Assembly: GCA_964540535.1 (NCBI GenBank)
Contig: CAZIMO010000005.1
Location: 62,001-126,000 of the forward strand
DNA length: 64,000 nt
From: Fimenecus sp964540535
GTDB lineage: Bacteria; Bacillota; Clostridia; Oscillospirales; Acutalibacteraceae
Direction of reading: 5' to 3'
Part shown: piece after piece, positions 7,247 through 16,521 of the stretch
How the letters are laid out: every line of letters starts with the position of its first letter
How positions within the stretch are numbered: the stretch's first letter is position 1
Position numbers and translations under genes: made by a program
The notes under the pieces: generated by a model
What the model was told of the DNA's origin: nothing
Databases searched by the model: none
What the model saw: only the letters and a program-made list of their open reading frames with translations

Positions 7247-9064
7247 CTACACATTTTTAACATTCGCATTCTTGTATTTCTCTGCCTGTAAGTTGAACAT
7301 ATAGGCATAAGTGCCGTTTAACTTCATAAGCTCTGCATGCGAACCGCTTTCAATAATTCTGCCGTTTTCCATAACATAAATTCTGTCAGCATTAACGGTT
7401 GTTGAAAGTCTGTGAGAAATAAAGATAACCGTTTTTTGATCTGCCGCTTCAATCATTGCTTGGTTAAGATTGTATTCAGCCACAGGGTCAAGGTTTGCCG
7501 AAGGCTCATCAAGAATTACATAGGGGCAATCCTTATAGAATGCACGGGCGATAGCTGTTTTTTGCGATTCTCCGCCCGACATCATAACGCCGTCATCGTC
7601 AAATTCACGCAAAAGCTCTGTATTCACACCGTTTTTTAGCTCTTTTGAAAATCCGCTGTGTTTAAGGGCGGATTTAACTCTTTCTTCATCGGGATTAACA
7701 TCAAGCGCAACATTTTCACCCAATGAACAGGCAAAAATCTGAAAATCTTGAAATACCGCAGCAAATCTGTCACGGTGAGAGTCAGCGGTGGCATCTTTGA
7801 TATTTTCGCCGTCAATAAGAATTTCACCTTCGGTTGCGTCATAAAGTCTTAACAGCAGATTTGTAAGAGTTGTTTTGCCTGCGCCGTTATAGCCGACCAA
7901 TGCAATTTTTTCATAAGGCTTGATTGTGAGATTGATGTCCTCAAGCGTGGGCTTGTCGTTGTTGGGGTAGGTGAATGACAGGTTTTTAATCTGAATTTCT
8001 TTAGGCTCGGTCTTTTTTGCAGTCTTACCGCCGTTTTTAATCTTAAAATCAGCTTTTAAAAATTCACGGTATTTGTCAATCATCTTTGCCTGTTCAGAAA
8101 ACCTTGCCAATGCCCAAATTGTTAAGAATTGAAATGACATTGCAACCGAATGCGCGCCGTTAAAGGTAGCCACAAAGTCGCCGGGGGTAATGCTTTCTTT
8201 AATCAGAACACAGTAACCAAGGTACAGAGGAAGTATGAATAAAAATCCGAGGCCTTGAACACCTACCGTCTGTGTGCAGTTGAGCATTGAAATTTTATTC
8301 CAATATTTCTTCTGGTTGTCAATAACATCGTCAGCTGCATCGTTGTAGCGGTCAATGAGCAGTGGCGAAATGTTGTTCATTCGCACTTCTTTTGCGTAGT
8401 CCTGCAAATAGAAAACACGCTGAAAATAGTCAGAACGGCGGTGAAATTTTGCATTTTCAATTCTGCGTTCCATCATAAGCGTACCAACTCTTTTGCTGAT
8501 TGGCAGGAATATACAAATTACCATGAGAATAATCACAAGACACCACGGATCGATTGATAAAAGCACCGATGAAATGGTAACAAGCGAAATAATATTGCCC
8601 ACATAGCTTCTTACAAGTCCCAAAAGATTTTGAATATTGTCCGATGAGGATTCAATTGTAAGAATAAAATTGTTGTAAAATTCAGGATTGTCATAGGATT
8701 CAAGGTCAAGACTGCGTGCTTTTTCATAAAGCTTTTTGTTAAGTCCGTAATAAACCTTTTCACGCTCCACATTCCAAAAGAATTCACGGAACAGCCAAGA
8801 AAGAAGTGTTGAACCGATTAAAACTCCTGCAATAACTGCAACCGCTGTGAAAATGCGTTCAAGATTATCTCCCTCTGTTACCACATCAATTATGTATTTA
8901 ACGCCTAAAACGCTGATAAGCCGTGAAGGCAGTATCATTAAAATACCCCATAAGAATTCACCGATAACCAAAAGGGGAGATACGCTGAAAAGCAAACGCA
9001 CAAAAAACACGATATTTGACAGCATTGAATGAGCTGTCTTTTCTTTTTCTTTTCTTTTAAGCAT
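7247..9064 (-). CDS. ABC exporter half-transporter (fused membrane and ATPase domains)
   Basis: 605 residues. An N-terminal ABC exporter membrane domain (about residues 20-320, six predicted helices) is fused to an ATPase domain: Walker A GYNGAGKTTL near 390, signature MSGGESQ, Walker B VILDEPSANLDP, H-loop ISHRLST. All catalytic residues look intact. The start overlaps the end of the upstream exporter gene by 8 bases, so the two are coupled and probably form a heterodimer. No peptidase domain (C39) is present. The likely cargo is a peptide or lipid; the small peptide gene upstream of the pair is a candidate. Confidence 0.9.
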   Translation of the reverse strand: MLKRKEKEKTAHSMLSNIVFFVRLLFSVSPLLVIGEFLWGILMILPSRLISVLGVKYIIDVVTEGDNLERIFTAVAVIAGVLIGSTLLSWLFREFFWNVEREKVYYGLNKKLYEKARSLDLESYDNPEFYNNFILTIESSSDNIQNLLGLVRSYVGNIISLVTISSVLLSIDPWCLVIILMVICIFLPISKRVGTLMMERRIENAKFHRRSDYFQRVFYLQDYAKEVRMNNISPLLIDRYNDAADDVIDNQKKYWNKISMLNCTQTVGVQGLGFLFILPLYLGYCVLIKESITPGDFVATFNGAHSVAMSFQFLTIWALARFSEQAKMIDKYREFLKADFKIKNGGKTAKKTEPKEIQIKNLSFTYPNNDKPTLEDINLTIKPYEKIALVGYNGAGKTTLTNLLLRLYDATEGEILIDGENIKDATADSHRDRFAAVFQDFQIFACSLGENVALDVNPDEERVKSALKHSGFSKELKNGVNTELLREFDDDGVMMSGGESQKTAIARAFYKDCPYVILDEPSANLDPVAEYNLNQAMIEAADQKTVIFISHRLSTTVNADRIYVMENGRIIESGSHAELMKLNGTYAYMFNLQAEKYKNANVKNV

Positions 9065-10883
9065 TTTCGCTCACCTCGCTTTCACCGTTATAGCTTGATG
9101 CCTGAAGAGTAAACATTTTGCTGTATTCTCCGCCAAGCGCCATAAGCTCTGTGTGACTTCCCGATTCAAGAATTGTACCGTCGCCGATAACATAAATTTT
9201 GTCAGAAAGTACAGCGCTTGAAAGTCTGTGCGAAATATAGATAACGGTTTTATTTTCTGTAACTTTTATAAGATTTTCATACATTTTGTATTCTGCAATG
9301 GGGTCGAGTGCAGAGCTTGGCTCGTCAAGAATTGCAACCTCAAAATCACGGGCAAACAGACGCGCAGCTGAAACCTTTTGATTTTCACCGCCCGAAAGTC
9401 CTGCGCCGTCAAGCTCAAATTCACGGGTAAGCACTGTGTCGGCACCGTTTGGTAAGCTTGCGATTTTGTCCCATACTCCGCTTTGGCGAAGCGCTGTTTC
9501 GGCAAGCTTCTTTTCTTCTTCGGTGCATTCGTGGCACATAATATTTTCGTTTACCGATACCGCAAAGTTTTTGTAGTCTTGAAATACAGTCGCAAAAGCG
9601 TTTCGCAGTGATGCAACATTGTATTCCTTAACATTTATTCCGTTGTAAAGAATTTCACCTTCATCTGCGTCATAAAAACGCAAAAGCAGCTTGACAAGAG
9701 TTGATTTGCCTGCACCGTTAATTCCTACAACGGCAACTGTTTCACCCTTTGTAATTTTGAATGAAATATTTTTAAGAATGGTTTTGCTTGTACCCGGGTA
9801 GCCGAATGATACATTTTTAAATTCAATGCTTTCAAATGCACCTGCGTCTTTACCGCCGTCGGTAATTTGAGGCTCATAGTCAAAGAAATCACGTAAATTC
9901 TGAAAGAAAAGAGCCATTTGCGTAAGCTCGTCAAAGCCCTCGGCAATACTCATTGTTGAATCACGGACAGAGTTAATTGACGAAAGCACAACCGAAAAGT
10001 TGGAAATCGTAAGTGCGTTTGTAAATACAAACTGATAGCCTGCAAATGCATAAGTGCCGATAATCGGTATAAAATCGCTGAAAAGCGAGCTTACCATACT
10101 GTAAATAAACAGCTTAATTCCGTATTTTTTAAGTATGACAATGTTAGAATCAATAGCCGCCTTGAAACGCTTGATTAATACTGCAAAAATGTTTGAGGTT
10201 CTCATATCCTTTGAGAAATCCTTTAAAAATACCGTGCGTTGAATGTATGCCTTAATTCTGTTGTTGGTTGTCATTTCAAGGTCACGCTTGTAAACCGCCT
10301 TGCTTTTGAAAACCTCAATAACAAAAACAAGAGTGACAGGCAACAGGAACAGCAAATACATTGGGTTAATGACAGTGACGGTTGTCACAACGCAGATAAG
10401 CGCTATAATTCCGCCGATAATTGCGGCGACATCCCAACAAAGAACATCGTAATATCCCGAAGAAAGCACCAGTGTTGCACGCTGGTATTTGTCATAAAAT
10501 TCGGGATTTTCATAACAGCTTATGTCAAGCTGTGTTGCTTTGTCGAAAATTTTGTTGTTGAGCTTTTTGAGTACAACTTTGGTAGCAATAAGCTTTGAGC
10601 GTTGAGCATATGCCGAAATCACATTTACTGCGAAATATGTACCGAAGAAAAGCAAAAGCGACACAAAATATGTCTTGAAATCTGCCTTGCCGTCAATAAT
10701 GCTCAAAAGTACCTTTAGAAACAAAATGTTCTGAACATACATAGACAAAACCTTATTGGATATTTCAGTAACAAAATATCCTATTACAAGGCGCTTGTCA
10801 GCTTCCCAAACAAGCTTTAATGCAAATAAAACATTTTTTAAAACAGGAACCTTAACAGGTTCGTGAAGCTTAATCCATCTCAT
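9057..10883 (-). CDS. ABC exporter half-transporter, first of the pair
   Basis: 608 residues from the ATG at 10883, chosen because GAGAGG lies six bases upstream; a TTG at 10901 would overlap that site. A six-helix exporter domain is followed by an ATPase domain with Walker A GINGAGKSTL, signature LSGGENQK, Walker B VAILDEPSSALDP and H-loop ISHRLSS. Both this and the overlapping downstream partner keep the catalytic glutamate, so both sites should hydrolyse ATP. A strong terminator hairpin and a 35-codon peptide gene lie just upstream, and no separate promoter is evident. Confidence 0.9.
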   Translation of the reverse strand: MRWIKLHEPVKVPVLKNVLFALKLVWEADKRLVIGYFVTEISNKVLSMYVQNILFLKVLLSIIDGKADFKTYFVSLLLFFGTYFAVNVISAYAQRSKLIATKVVLKKLNNKIFDKATQLDISCYENPEFYDKYQRATLVLSSGYYDVLCWDVAAIIGGIIALICVVTTVTVINPMYLLFLLPVTLVFVIEVFKSKAVYKRDLEMTTNNRIKAYIQRTVFLKDFSKDMRTSNIFAVLIKRFKAAIDSNIVILKKYGIKLFIYSMVSSLFSDFIPIIGTYAFAGYQFVFTNALTISNFSVVLSSINSVRDSTMSIAEGFDELTQMALFFQNLRDFFDYEPQITDGGKDAGAFESIEFKNVSFGYPGTSKTILKNISFKITKGETVAVVGINGAGKSTLVKLLLRFYDADEGEILYNGINVKEYNVASLRNAFATVFQDYKNFAVSVNENIMCHECTEEEKKLAETALRQSGVWDKIASLPNGADTVLTREFELDGAGLSGGENQKVSAARLFARDFEVAILDEPSSALDPIAEYKMYENLIKVTENKTVIYISHRLSSAVLSDKIYVIGDGTILESGSHTELMALGGEYSKMFTLQASSYNGESEVSENA

Positions 10884-10928
10884 AAAAAACCTCTCTTTCA
10901 ATAAGGTGTGACTTTTTTCACCTTAAAT

Positions 10929-10957
10929 AAAAAATGCCGCAGAAAAATCTCTGCGGC
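10929..10957 (-). terminator. Terminator/attenuator between peptide gene and exporters
   Basis: On the minus strand TGCCGCAGA/TCTGCGGCA forms a 9-bp stem followed by TTTTTTATTT. It lies 29 bases after the peptide stop and about 45 bases before the exporter start, so exporter expression would depend on readthrough. Confidence 0.85.
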
Positions 10958-10985
10958 AAAAAATAAAATATCCCAAATGATAAAA

Positions 10986-11093
10986 TCAATCGCAAGAATG
11001 GGGTATTACCTTAAAGGATGCAGAAAATCTTTCATTACAGTATTTATTTGTTTGATAATCAGTATAAAGTGATTGCATATCAGTATAAAACAT
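10986..11093 (-). CDS. 35-residue peptide upstream of ABC exporters
   Basis: ATG at 11093 with a perfect AAAGGAGG nine bases upstream, 35 codons and a tga stop. The peptide begins MFYTDMQSLYTDYQTNKYCN and ends KVIPHSCD, with two cysteines (residues 19 and 34), several Tyr and no long hydrophobic stretch. It has a perfect consensus promoter, the best ribosome site in the region and its own terminator, so it should be made in excess over the exporters. No modification enzyme or leader peptidase is adjacent. It could be an exported signal or bacteriocin-like peptide, or a regulatory leader peptide. Confidence 0.65.
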   Translation of the reverse strand: MFYTDMQSLYTDYQTNKYCNERFSASFKVIPHSCD

Positions 11094-11145
11094 TTTTCTG
11101 CCTCCTTTCAAAATTTTGGGTTGAACGTTTTTGGTAACTTTTTGC

Positions 11146-11174
11146 ATTATAACATTCATATATTTTAGTGTCAA
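11146..11174 (-). promoter_or_regulatory. Consensus sigma-A promoter of the peptide gene
   Basis: On the minus strand TTGACA, exactly 17 bases, TATAAT: a perfect match to consensus. Predicted start near 11139, giving a transcript of about 210 bases ending at the terminator at 10929. Confidence 0.85.
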
Positions 11175-11253
11175 GCAAAAAAAGGAAAATATTTTTCAAA
11201 AACCGAATTTTGAAAATAAAATTCAAAGTTAACGAAATAAATTAAAAAACTAC

Positions 11254-11282
11254 TTGATTTATGGAGTAAAACATATTATAAT
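11254..11282 (+). promoter_or_regulatory. Promoter for tRNA-Pro
   Basis: TTGATT, 17 bases, TATAAT, 22 bases before the tRNA. Confidence 0.7.
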
Positions 11283-11304
11283 ATTTTAGCATTAAACTTA
11301 ATAT

Positions 11305-11381
11305 CGAGGTGTGGCTCAGTTTGGTAGAGCGCTACGTTCGGGACGTAGAAGTCGCAAGTTCGAATCTTGTCACCTCGACCA
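11305..11381 (+). tRNA. tRNA-Pro (anticodon CGG), CCA encoded
   Basis: Acceptor stem CGAGGTG/CACCTCG, D arm with GGCTCAGTTTGGTAGAGC, anticodon arm CTACG-TTCGGGA-CGTAG (anticodon CGG, reads CCG), T arm with GTTCGAATC, discriminator A and encoded CCA. All arms pair well. Confidence 0.95.
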
Positions 11382-11383
11382 AA

Positions 11384-11412
11384 AAAAGTCGCGTCAGCGG
11401 CTTTTTCTTTTT
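11384..11412 (+). terminator. Terminator after tRNA-Pro
   Basis: aaagtcgc/gcggcttt stem (with G-T pairs) and a following T run. Confidence 0.75.
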
Positions 11413-11666
11413 GTACTCTTATCTATTCTCTCCTTGTTCTTCTCTATTCTCTAAAATATAAGCGACTTTTCCGGATAAAAACTAAAAGATAGAAGATAAA
11501 AGAAAAGGTGGCTTTGCTTCACAAAGCATTAAAAAACATAATAGAATTCACATTGCACAGCAATATTTCATTAAATTCCACCTCAAATTCAACTAATCAC
11601 TTTACATATATCGAAATAAACATTATAATTATTTTATGGGAAAGTATATTTATGGGGGTAAGGCTT

Positions 11667-13119
11667 ATGCTTGAAAAAATAGTAGAACTTCCTAATAAAA
11701 TTATAAGTCATTGGAAAACGCCTGCCGATGGTGATTATATTCCGTATAAGGAATTTGCGGCATACAGCTTTGGCGGAATAGGCGTTAATACGATAAACGG
11801 ACTGTTCGGCTATGTGTCGCTGTCGGCAAGCTGTCTGCTTACAGGTTCGGCTTACGGAATTAAGCCGACTCATCTTGCTTGGATGAGCATTATTATGGGC
11901 ATTATCAACTTCGTCAAAGCACCGTTCATAAGTATGCTTATTGATAACACCAATTCAAAATACGGAAAATTCCGACCGCTTCTTTTATATACTGCCGTTC
12001 CGACTGCGGCACTGCTGTGTTTAATGGCATTTTTGCCCAACGGTATTGATTATAATTTAAAAATAACGCTTGTCGGAGCTACATATGCCTTTTTAATGAT
12101 ATTTCAGTCGCTGTATGCACAGGCTTTTACAAGTCTGGCACAGGTTTTGACCCCCGAACGGTGAAGAGAGAACAAGACTTTTGTCCGTCAGTATGTTCAT
12201 TTACAGCCTCGGTCCGTCGATTGTTAATATGCTTCTTCCGATTTTGGCAGAATTAACAGGCGGAATGACTGATTTTAAAACATACAGAATTTTCTTTCCG
12301 CTTTTCTCGATTATTGGCGTTGTATTAAGCCTTATAACCTTTAAGGGTACGGAAGAAAAAATCGTTGTTTCTAAGGACTATGTTGCTAAGGTCAAATTCA
12401 GTGACGGAATAAAACAGGTTGCGAAGAATAAATATTTTTGGCTGATTAACACCAATGCGGTTTTCGGTGCATTAAAATACGGTATAGGCTCAATTCTCGG
12501 TTGGTACTGCGTTTATCAGCTTAAAAGCGATTTTGTATTAGGAATTATGAATACGGTAATAGGCACAGCTTCTGTTCCGCTTATGCTCCTTGCGCCTATG
12601 CTTGCGAAAAAAGTGGGCAAAAAGAATGTTCTTATATGGACAAATCTTATCCGTGCCGTTTTCTGCGTGATTATGCTCTTCACAAAAAACAACACCGTGT
12701 TATTCATTGCCTGTCTTTATCTTGCAACACTTTCACTGGGCGGTGAAGGTGTTGTAACAACCTCAATGACTGCAGAAATTTTTGACTATCAGCAATGGAA
12801 AACAGGAACTCGTCTTGAGGGCTTTATTACTCAGCTTGGCGGAATGGTAACCGCATTGGCAGGAATGTTCACAGGACTTATTACTCCGTATTTTTACGAG
12901 TATTACGGCTTAAAAGAGGATTATTCTGTTCTTTTCAGTCCCGAAATCCGAATGCCGATTTTTAATGTTGCCATCATTACATCGCTCATAAGCTGTGTGC
13001 TTTGTGTTATCCCTATGTTCTTCTATGATTTAGACGAAAAGAAGCACGAACAGATTATTGAAGATTTAAAGAAGCGTGCCGAAAACAGCGCCGAAAGATA
13101 CAGATATTATGATGAATAA
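11667..13119 (+). pseudogene. GPH-family sugar:cation symporter, frameshifted
   Basis: Two adjacent frames together give a complete glycoside-pentoside-hexuronide symporter of about 480 residues. The first part (start at 11667, GGGGGTAAGG upstream) runs through FVKAPFISMLIDNTNSKYGK to LTPER and stops at 12164. The second part continues with ERTRLLSVSMFIYSLGP to 13119. Removing one C from the five-C run at 12151-12155 joins them as LTPNGEERTRLLSVS, a normal junction for this family. The lesion is therefore one extra base in a homopolymer: a recent mutation, phase variation or a sequencing error. The substrate would be a sugar or glycoside. Confidence 0.85.
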
Positions 13120-13170
13120 TGAAAAAATGAATATTTAATAATCGATTTTATTTTTTGAATGTAAAATAAT

Positions 13171-13212
13171 AAACTGCACTCCAAAAGTCATAAGCTTTTA
13201 GGGTGCAGTTTT
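13171..13212. terminator. Bidirectional terminator
   Basis: aaactgcac.cc.aaaag pairs with cttttagggtgcagttttt between two convergent units (symporter and trpZ). A/T runs flank both sides. Confidence 0.8.
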
Positions 13213-13229
13213 TGTTCTTATTGGTTGAT

Positions 13230-14015
13230 TTATGACAGCAATATTCTGTCGTTGTCGAGGTTTTTGCCTACGGACTCTTTGAAACTGTTGAGCAAATCGT
13301 TTACAGTGAGTCCTTTTCTCTTCTCACCGCTGACATCAAAAACTATATTTCCGTTATTCATCATAATTGTTCTGTTGCCGAGGGCAAGTGCCGATTGCAT
13401 ATTGTGTGTAATCATAAGACAGGTAAGTTTGCTGTCTGCAACAATTTTCTTTGTAAGTTCAAGTACCTTTTCGGCAGTAGCAGGGTCCAGCGCCGCTGTA
13501 TGTTCGTCAAGGAGCAGAAGCTTTGGAGGATGAATTGTTGCCATCATAAGCGTTAATGCCTGTCGCTGACCGCCCGAAAGAAGCCCGACGGGCTGCTTCA
13601 TTCTGTCCTCAAGTCCCATATTAAGAAGCGCAAGATGCTCTCTGAAAAGCTTTTTATCTGCTTTTGAAATACTGCTGAGCCAACCGCCGTGACCTGCGGC
13701 AAGAGAAAGGTTTTCTTCAATACTCATTCCCGGCGCAGTGCCGCGCATCGGGTCTTGAAAAAGTCTGCCTATAATTTTTGCGCGCTGGTATTCAGGCATA
13801 AGCGTTATGTCTTTGCCGTCAAGAATAATACTGCCCTTATCGGTGAAAAAGCTTCCTGCAATAGCATTGAAAAGTGTAGATTTTCCTGCGCCGTTTGCAC
13901 CGATAATAGTTATAAAATCACCGTTTTTTACTTCCAGCGACAAATCATTGAGAGCGGTTTTGGCATTCACTGTGTTGGGGTTAAATGTTTTGTAAATATG
14001 CGATATAGTAAGCAT
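13230..14015 (-). CDS. trpZ: ABC transporter ATP-binding protein, TrpZ-like
   Basis: 261 residues: Walker A GANGAGKSTL near 37, Q-loop FQD, signature LSGGQRQ, Walker B LLLLDEHTAALDP. In Walker B the usual E-P is E-H (DEHTA), which is characteristic of the COG1101-type ATPases paired with COG2984 binding proteins. It energises import together with the permease gene that ends where this one begins (1-base overlap) and the lipoprotein further upstream. The operon lies downstream of a tryptophan T-box, so tryptophan or a precursor is the likely cargo. Confidence 0.85.
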   Translation of the reverse strand: MLTISHIYKTFNPNTVNAKTALNDLSLEVKNGDFITIIGANGAGKSTLFNAIAGSFFTDKGSIILDGKDITLMPEYQRAKIIGRLFQDPMRGTAPGMSIEENLSLAAGHGGWLSSISKADKKLFREHLALLNMGLEDRMKQPVGLLSGGQRQALTLMMATIHPPKLLLLDEHTAALDPATAEKVLELTKKIVADSKLTCLMITHNMQSALALGNRTIMMNNGNIVFDVSGEKRKGLTVNDLLNSFKESVGKNLDNDRILLS

Positions 14016-14956
14016 TATTTTATCCCCCTCATTTGTTTGTGCGACAGTTGTCTTTTAAATTCAGGATATTTTGATTTGAGATACGGACCCGAAATTGCAA
14101 TAACAACAATTATTGACGAAACGAGTTTAAGCATTGATGCAGGCATATCAAATCTGAGCGCGATTGTGTAAACCACTCTGAAAACTATTGATCCTAAAAC
14201 TACGCCGATGGCTTTCATCGGGATTTTGCCCTTGCCAATAAATACTCCGCCGATAAGCAGAGAGGCGAGAGCGATTGTTACCATACCTGTGCCGATGTCA
14301 ATATTGACCGATTTTTGACTTTGAGCCAAAAGACAGCCCGAAAGAGCTGTGAATGAGTTCGCAATACAAAGACCGACAACGGTTGTAAATGCGGTGTTTA
14401 TTGATGATGAACGAACCATATCGGGATTGTTGCCTGTTGCTCGGATTGCAAGGCCCAATTTTGTTTTTAAGAATAAAGAAATAAAAATTACAACGAGTAT
14501 GACAGCGATTAAAGAGATAATAAGAACATTATGCTTTTCAAATACCGTACCGTCAAGCGCCTCTTTTAATTTTGTGAAAACAGTTTCGGTTTTATTCATA
14601 TTAAGCAGTGACGAATTACCCATAACCGCAATGTTTATGGAGTAAAGACCCGTATTTACAATAATACCTGCGAGCAAGCTGTCAACACCGAGCTTTGTCT
14701 GTAAAATTGCCGTTACAAATCCCGAAGCTACGCCTGAAAGCATTGCAACCGGTATTGAAAGATAGGGGTGACCCGAAATCGCAATAATGGCACCTACGGT
14801 AGCACCGAGAGTAAAACAACCGTCTGTTGAAAGATCGCACACGTTGAGCATGGAATAGCTTAAAAACAGCGCTAAAACCGTCAAAGAACTTATCAGTCCC
14901 AATTGAAGAGCATTTTCGCCCAAGCTTAAAATTGTACTTATCATTGTATTTCCCAC
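14015..14956 (-). CDS. trpY: ABC transporter permease, TrpY-like
   Basis: 313 residues with eight or more hydrophobic segments and the branched-chain-amino-acid permease (LivH-like) pattern, including LGATVGAIIAISGHPYLSI and FLKTKLGLAIRATGNNPDMV, the EAA-like loop that contacts the ATPase. It overlaps the ATPase gene by one base, so the two are coupled. About 75 bases separate it from the binding-protein gene upstream. Specificity is inferred from the T-box only. Confidence 0.85.
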   Translation of the reverse strand: MGNTMISTILSLGENALQLGLISSLTVLALFLSYSMLNVCDLSTDGCFTLGATVGAIIAISGHPYLSIPVAMLSGVASGFVTAILQTKLGVDSLLAGIIVNTGLYSINIAVMGNSSLLNMNKTETVFTKLKEALDGTVFEKHNVLIISLIAVILVVIFISLFLKTKLGLAIRATGNNPDMVRSSSINTAFTTVVGLCIANSFTALSGCLLAQSQKSVNIDIGTGMVTIALASLLIGGVFIGKGKIPMKAIGVVLGSIVFRVVYTIALRFDMPASMLKLVSSIIVVIAISGPYLKSKYPEFKRQLSHKQMRGIK

Positions 14957-15031
14957 ACCACTCTAATATAACAGGATACAAACAGATAACCTGTTTAGAT
15001 TATCTGTTTGTGTAAATTTGTATAGATTTAA

Positions 15032-16129
15032 TTATTCTTCAACAGTTGCAAGAATAAGATTGAAAATTGCTTTTGTGTCAAGAAAATCCGATGTACCTGT
15101 GATGTTTGCACCGGGAGCTTCGAGAGAAGCAACAAGCTGTGCGTCAACAGGATCTGAAACTGCCGCAAAAACAACGGGTGTTTTGCTGTCTTCAGTTGCG
15201 CTTTGCATTGCCATTGCAACAGGGGTTGCAATACCAACCATAAGGTCCACCTTATCTGCATTGAAGCCTGCAATAATCTGGTTCATAACATTTGAATCTG
15301 CATTGCAGTTGTCATATTTAACATCAAATGCAACATTGTTTTCTTTGCCTAAAATATCAAGCTGAAGCTTCAAGTTGCCTACTATCTGATTGAGCGAAGC
15401 GTCGTCAACATAGTTGCAAATGCCCAATGTGAAAGTCTTTTCTGCGTTTTCAGCGCCGAGTTTGCCGGATTTAAGAGCATAAGCAGGATTTGATGCGTTT
15501 TCATCTTCAAAGGCGTCGCCTGTAACAATTTCGTTGATTGCTTGGCAGAAGGGCTTGAATTTTTCTGAAACTGTTGCGAAATCGTAACCGAGTTCTTTGC
15601 AGATTTCTGTGTTAATTGTTGCAGTACCGTTATCAAAATGCTTAACAGGATATGCTGCAGGGTCTTTGCCGTTAATTAAGATGTCTGCAACCATATTTGC
15701 TGTTTCTTTACCGAGGTTTGCATAGTCAACGCCGTATCCTAAAAACGCACCGTTAAGAGCAAAAGAGTCAGCACCGGTAAAGTGGGGGATTTTTGCCTCT
15801 GCAAGCTTTTCATATATTGAAAGCTCTGCGGTCATAATTGTGTTGTCTGTGGGTGTGAAAATAGCGTCAACCTTATCTGAAATTGCGGCGTCAACAGCGA
15901 GGCTTACTTCGTCAACCGTTGTGCCTGTATATTCTTTGTATGCAATGCCTTTTTCATCAAGGAATGCTTTTGCTTCACGAATAGGTGTTGATGAAGAATC
16001 CTGACCTGCATCATAGAGCAAGCCGATTAAAAGTCCGTCGTCCGTATTTTTGCCGCATCCTGCGAAAACTGCTGTAACTACAATAATAAGCGCTGTGATG
16101 ATTGATAAAATTTTAATTGATTTTTTCAT
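15032..16129 (-). CDS. trpX: ABC transporter substrate-binding lipoprotein, TrpX-like, lobes in swapped order
   Basis: 365 residues from the ATG at 16129 (AGAGG nine bases upstream; an ATG at 16147 lacks a site). The signal peptide ends in lipobox VFAGC. The motifs are those of COG2984/TrpX, but their order is unusual. VDAIFTPTDNTI (87-98) and GVDYANLG (133-140), normally in the C-terminal half, come first. VDLMVGIATPVAMAMQSAT (294-312) and SDPVDAQLV with PGANITGTSD (325-348), normally in the N-terminal half, come last. The halves are joined by a linker near residues 185-230. This suggests a circular permutation of a type I periplasmic-binding fold. Signal, T-box and partner genes are intact, so it is probably functional. 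Confidence 0.8.
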   Translation of the reverse strand: MKKSIKILSIITALIIVVTAVFAGCGKNTDDGLLIGLLYDAGQDSSSTPIREAKAFLDEKGIAYKEYTGTTVDEVSLAVDAAISDKVDAIFTPTDNTIMTAELSIYEKLAEAKIPHFTGADSFALNGAFLGYGVDYANLGKETANMVADILINGKDPAAYPVKHFDNGTATINTEICKELGYDFATVSEKFKPFCQAINEIVTGDAFEDENASNPAYALKSGKLGAENAEKTFTLGICNYVDDASLNQIVGNLKLQLDILGKENNVAFDVKYDNCNADSNVMNQIIAGFNADKVDLMVGIATPVAMAMQSATEDSKTPVVFAAVSDPVDAQLVASLEAPGANITGTSDFLDTKAIFNLILATVEE

Positions 16130-16239
16130 TTGTAATACCTCTTTCATTTGTTTAAAAGTTTAGAATTTTTGTGTTTCGGTTTAATGGCGTTGTAAGCGTC
16201 GCCATCGTTTTGTTAAGAGTATCATAAAATCAAATCCTT

Positions 16240-16495
16240 TATTTAATAAAAAAGTCTGCCCCAAAAATATATGGGACAGACTGAAAATCTGCGGTACCAC
16301 CCAAATTCGTATCCATAGATACGCACTCACCGTGTACTAATATACACTCAGCACTGTAACGGTTGCCCTCCGTCGCCCCTACATATCGGTTTGCCCTCAA
16401 AAGTCCATTCACTGAATTTCTCGTTACCGCACTCACACCGTCGGCGGCTCTCTTGAAACGAAATAAAAACAGTTACTACTCTTTATCGTCGGTTT
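16240..16495 (-). promoter_or_regulatory. T-box leader, tryptophan specifier (UGG)
   Basis: Read on the minus strand. Stem I begins near AAAGAGTAGTAAC and carries AAGAGAGCC. The specifier loop reads GAA-TGG-A (TGG at 16407-16405), i.e. a Trp codon followed by the conserved purine. The T-box sequence GGGTGGTACCGC is at 16302-16291, followed by the terminator AGTCTGTCCC/GGGGCAGACT with a T run (about 16283-16248). Uncharged tRNA-Trp should pair with UGG and the T-box bulge and block the terminator. It controls the trpXYZ-like operon. Confidence 0.92.
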
Positions 16496-16521
16496 CTTGG
16501 TTGAATATTAACTTGTTACAA

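Noticed and set aside
16239..16436. 65-codon open frame on the minus strand upstream of trpX
   Set aside because: It falls inside the T-box leader; the RNA elements explain the sequence and no ribosome site is present.
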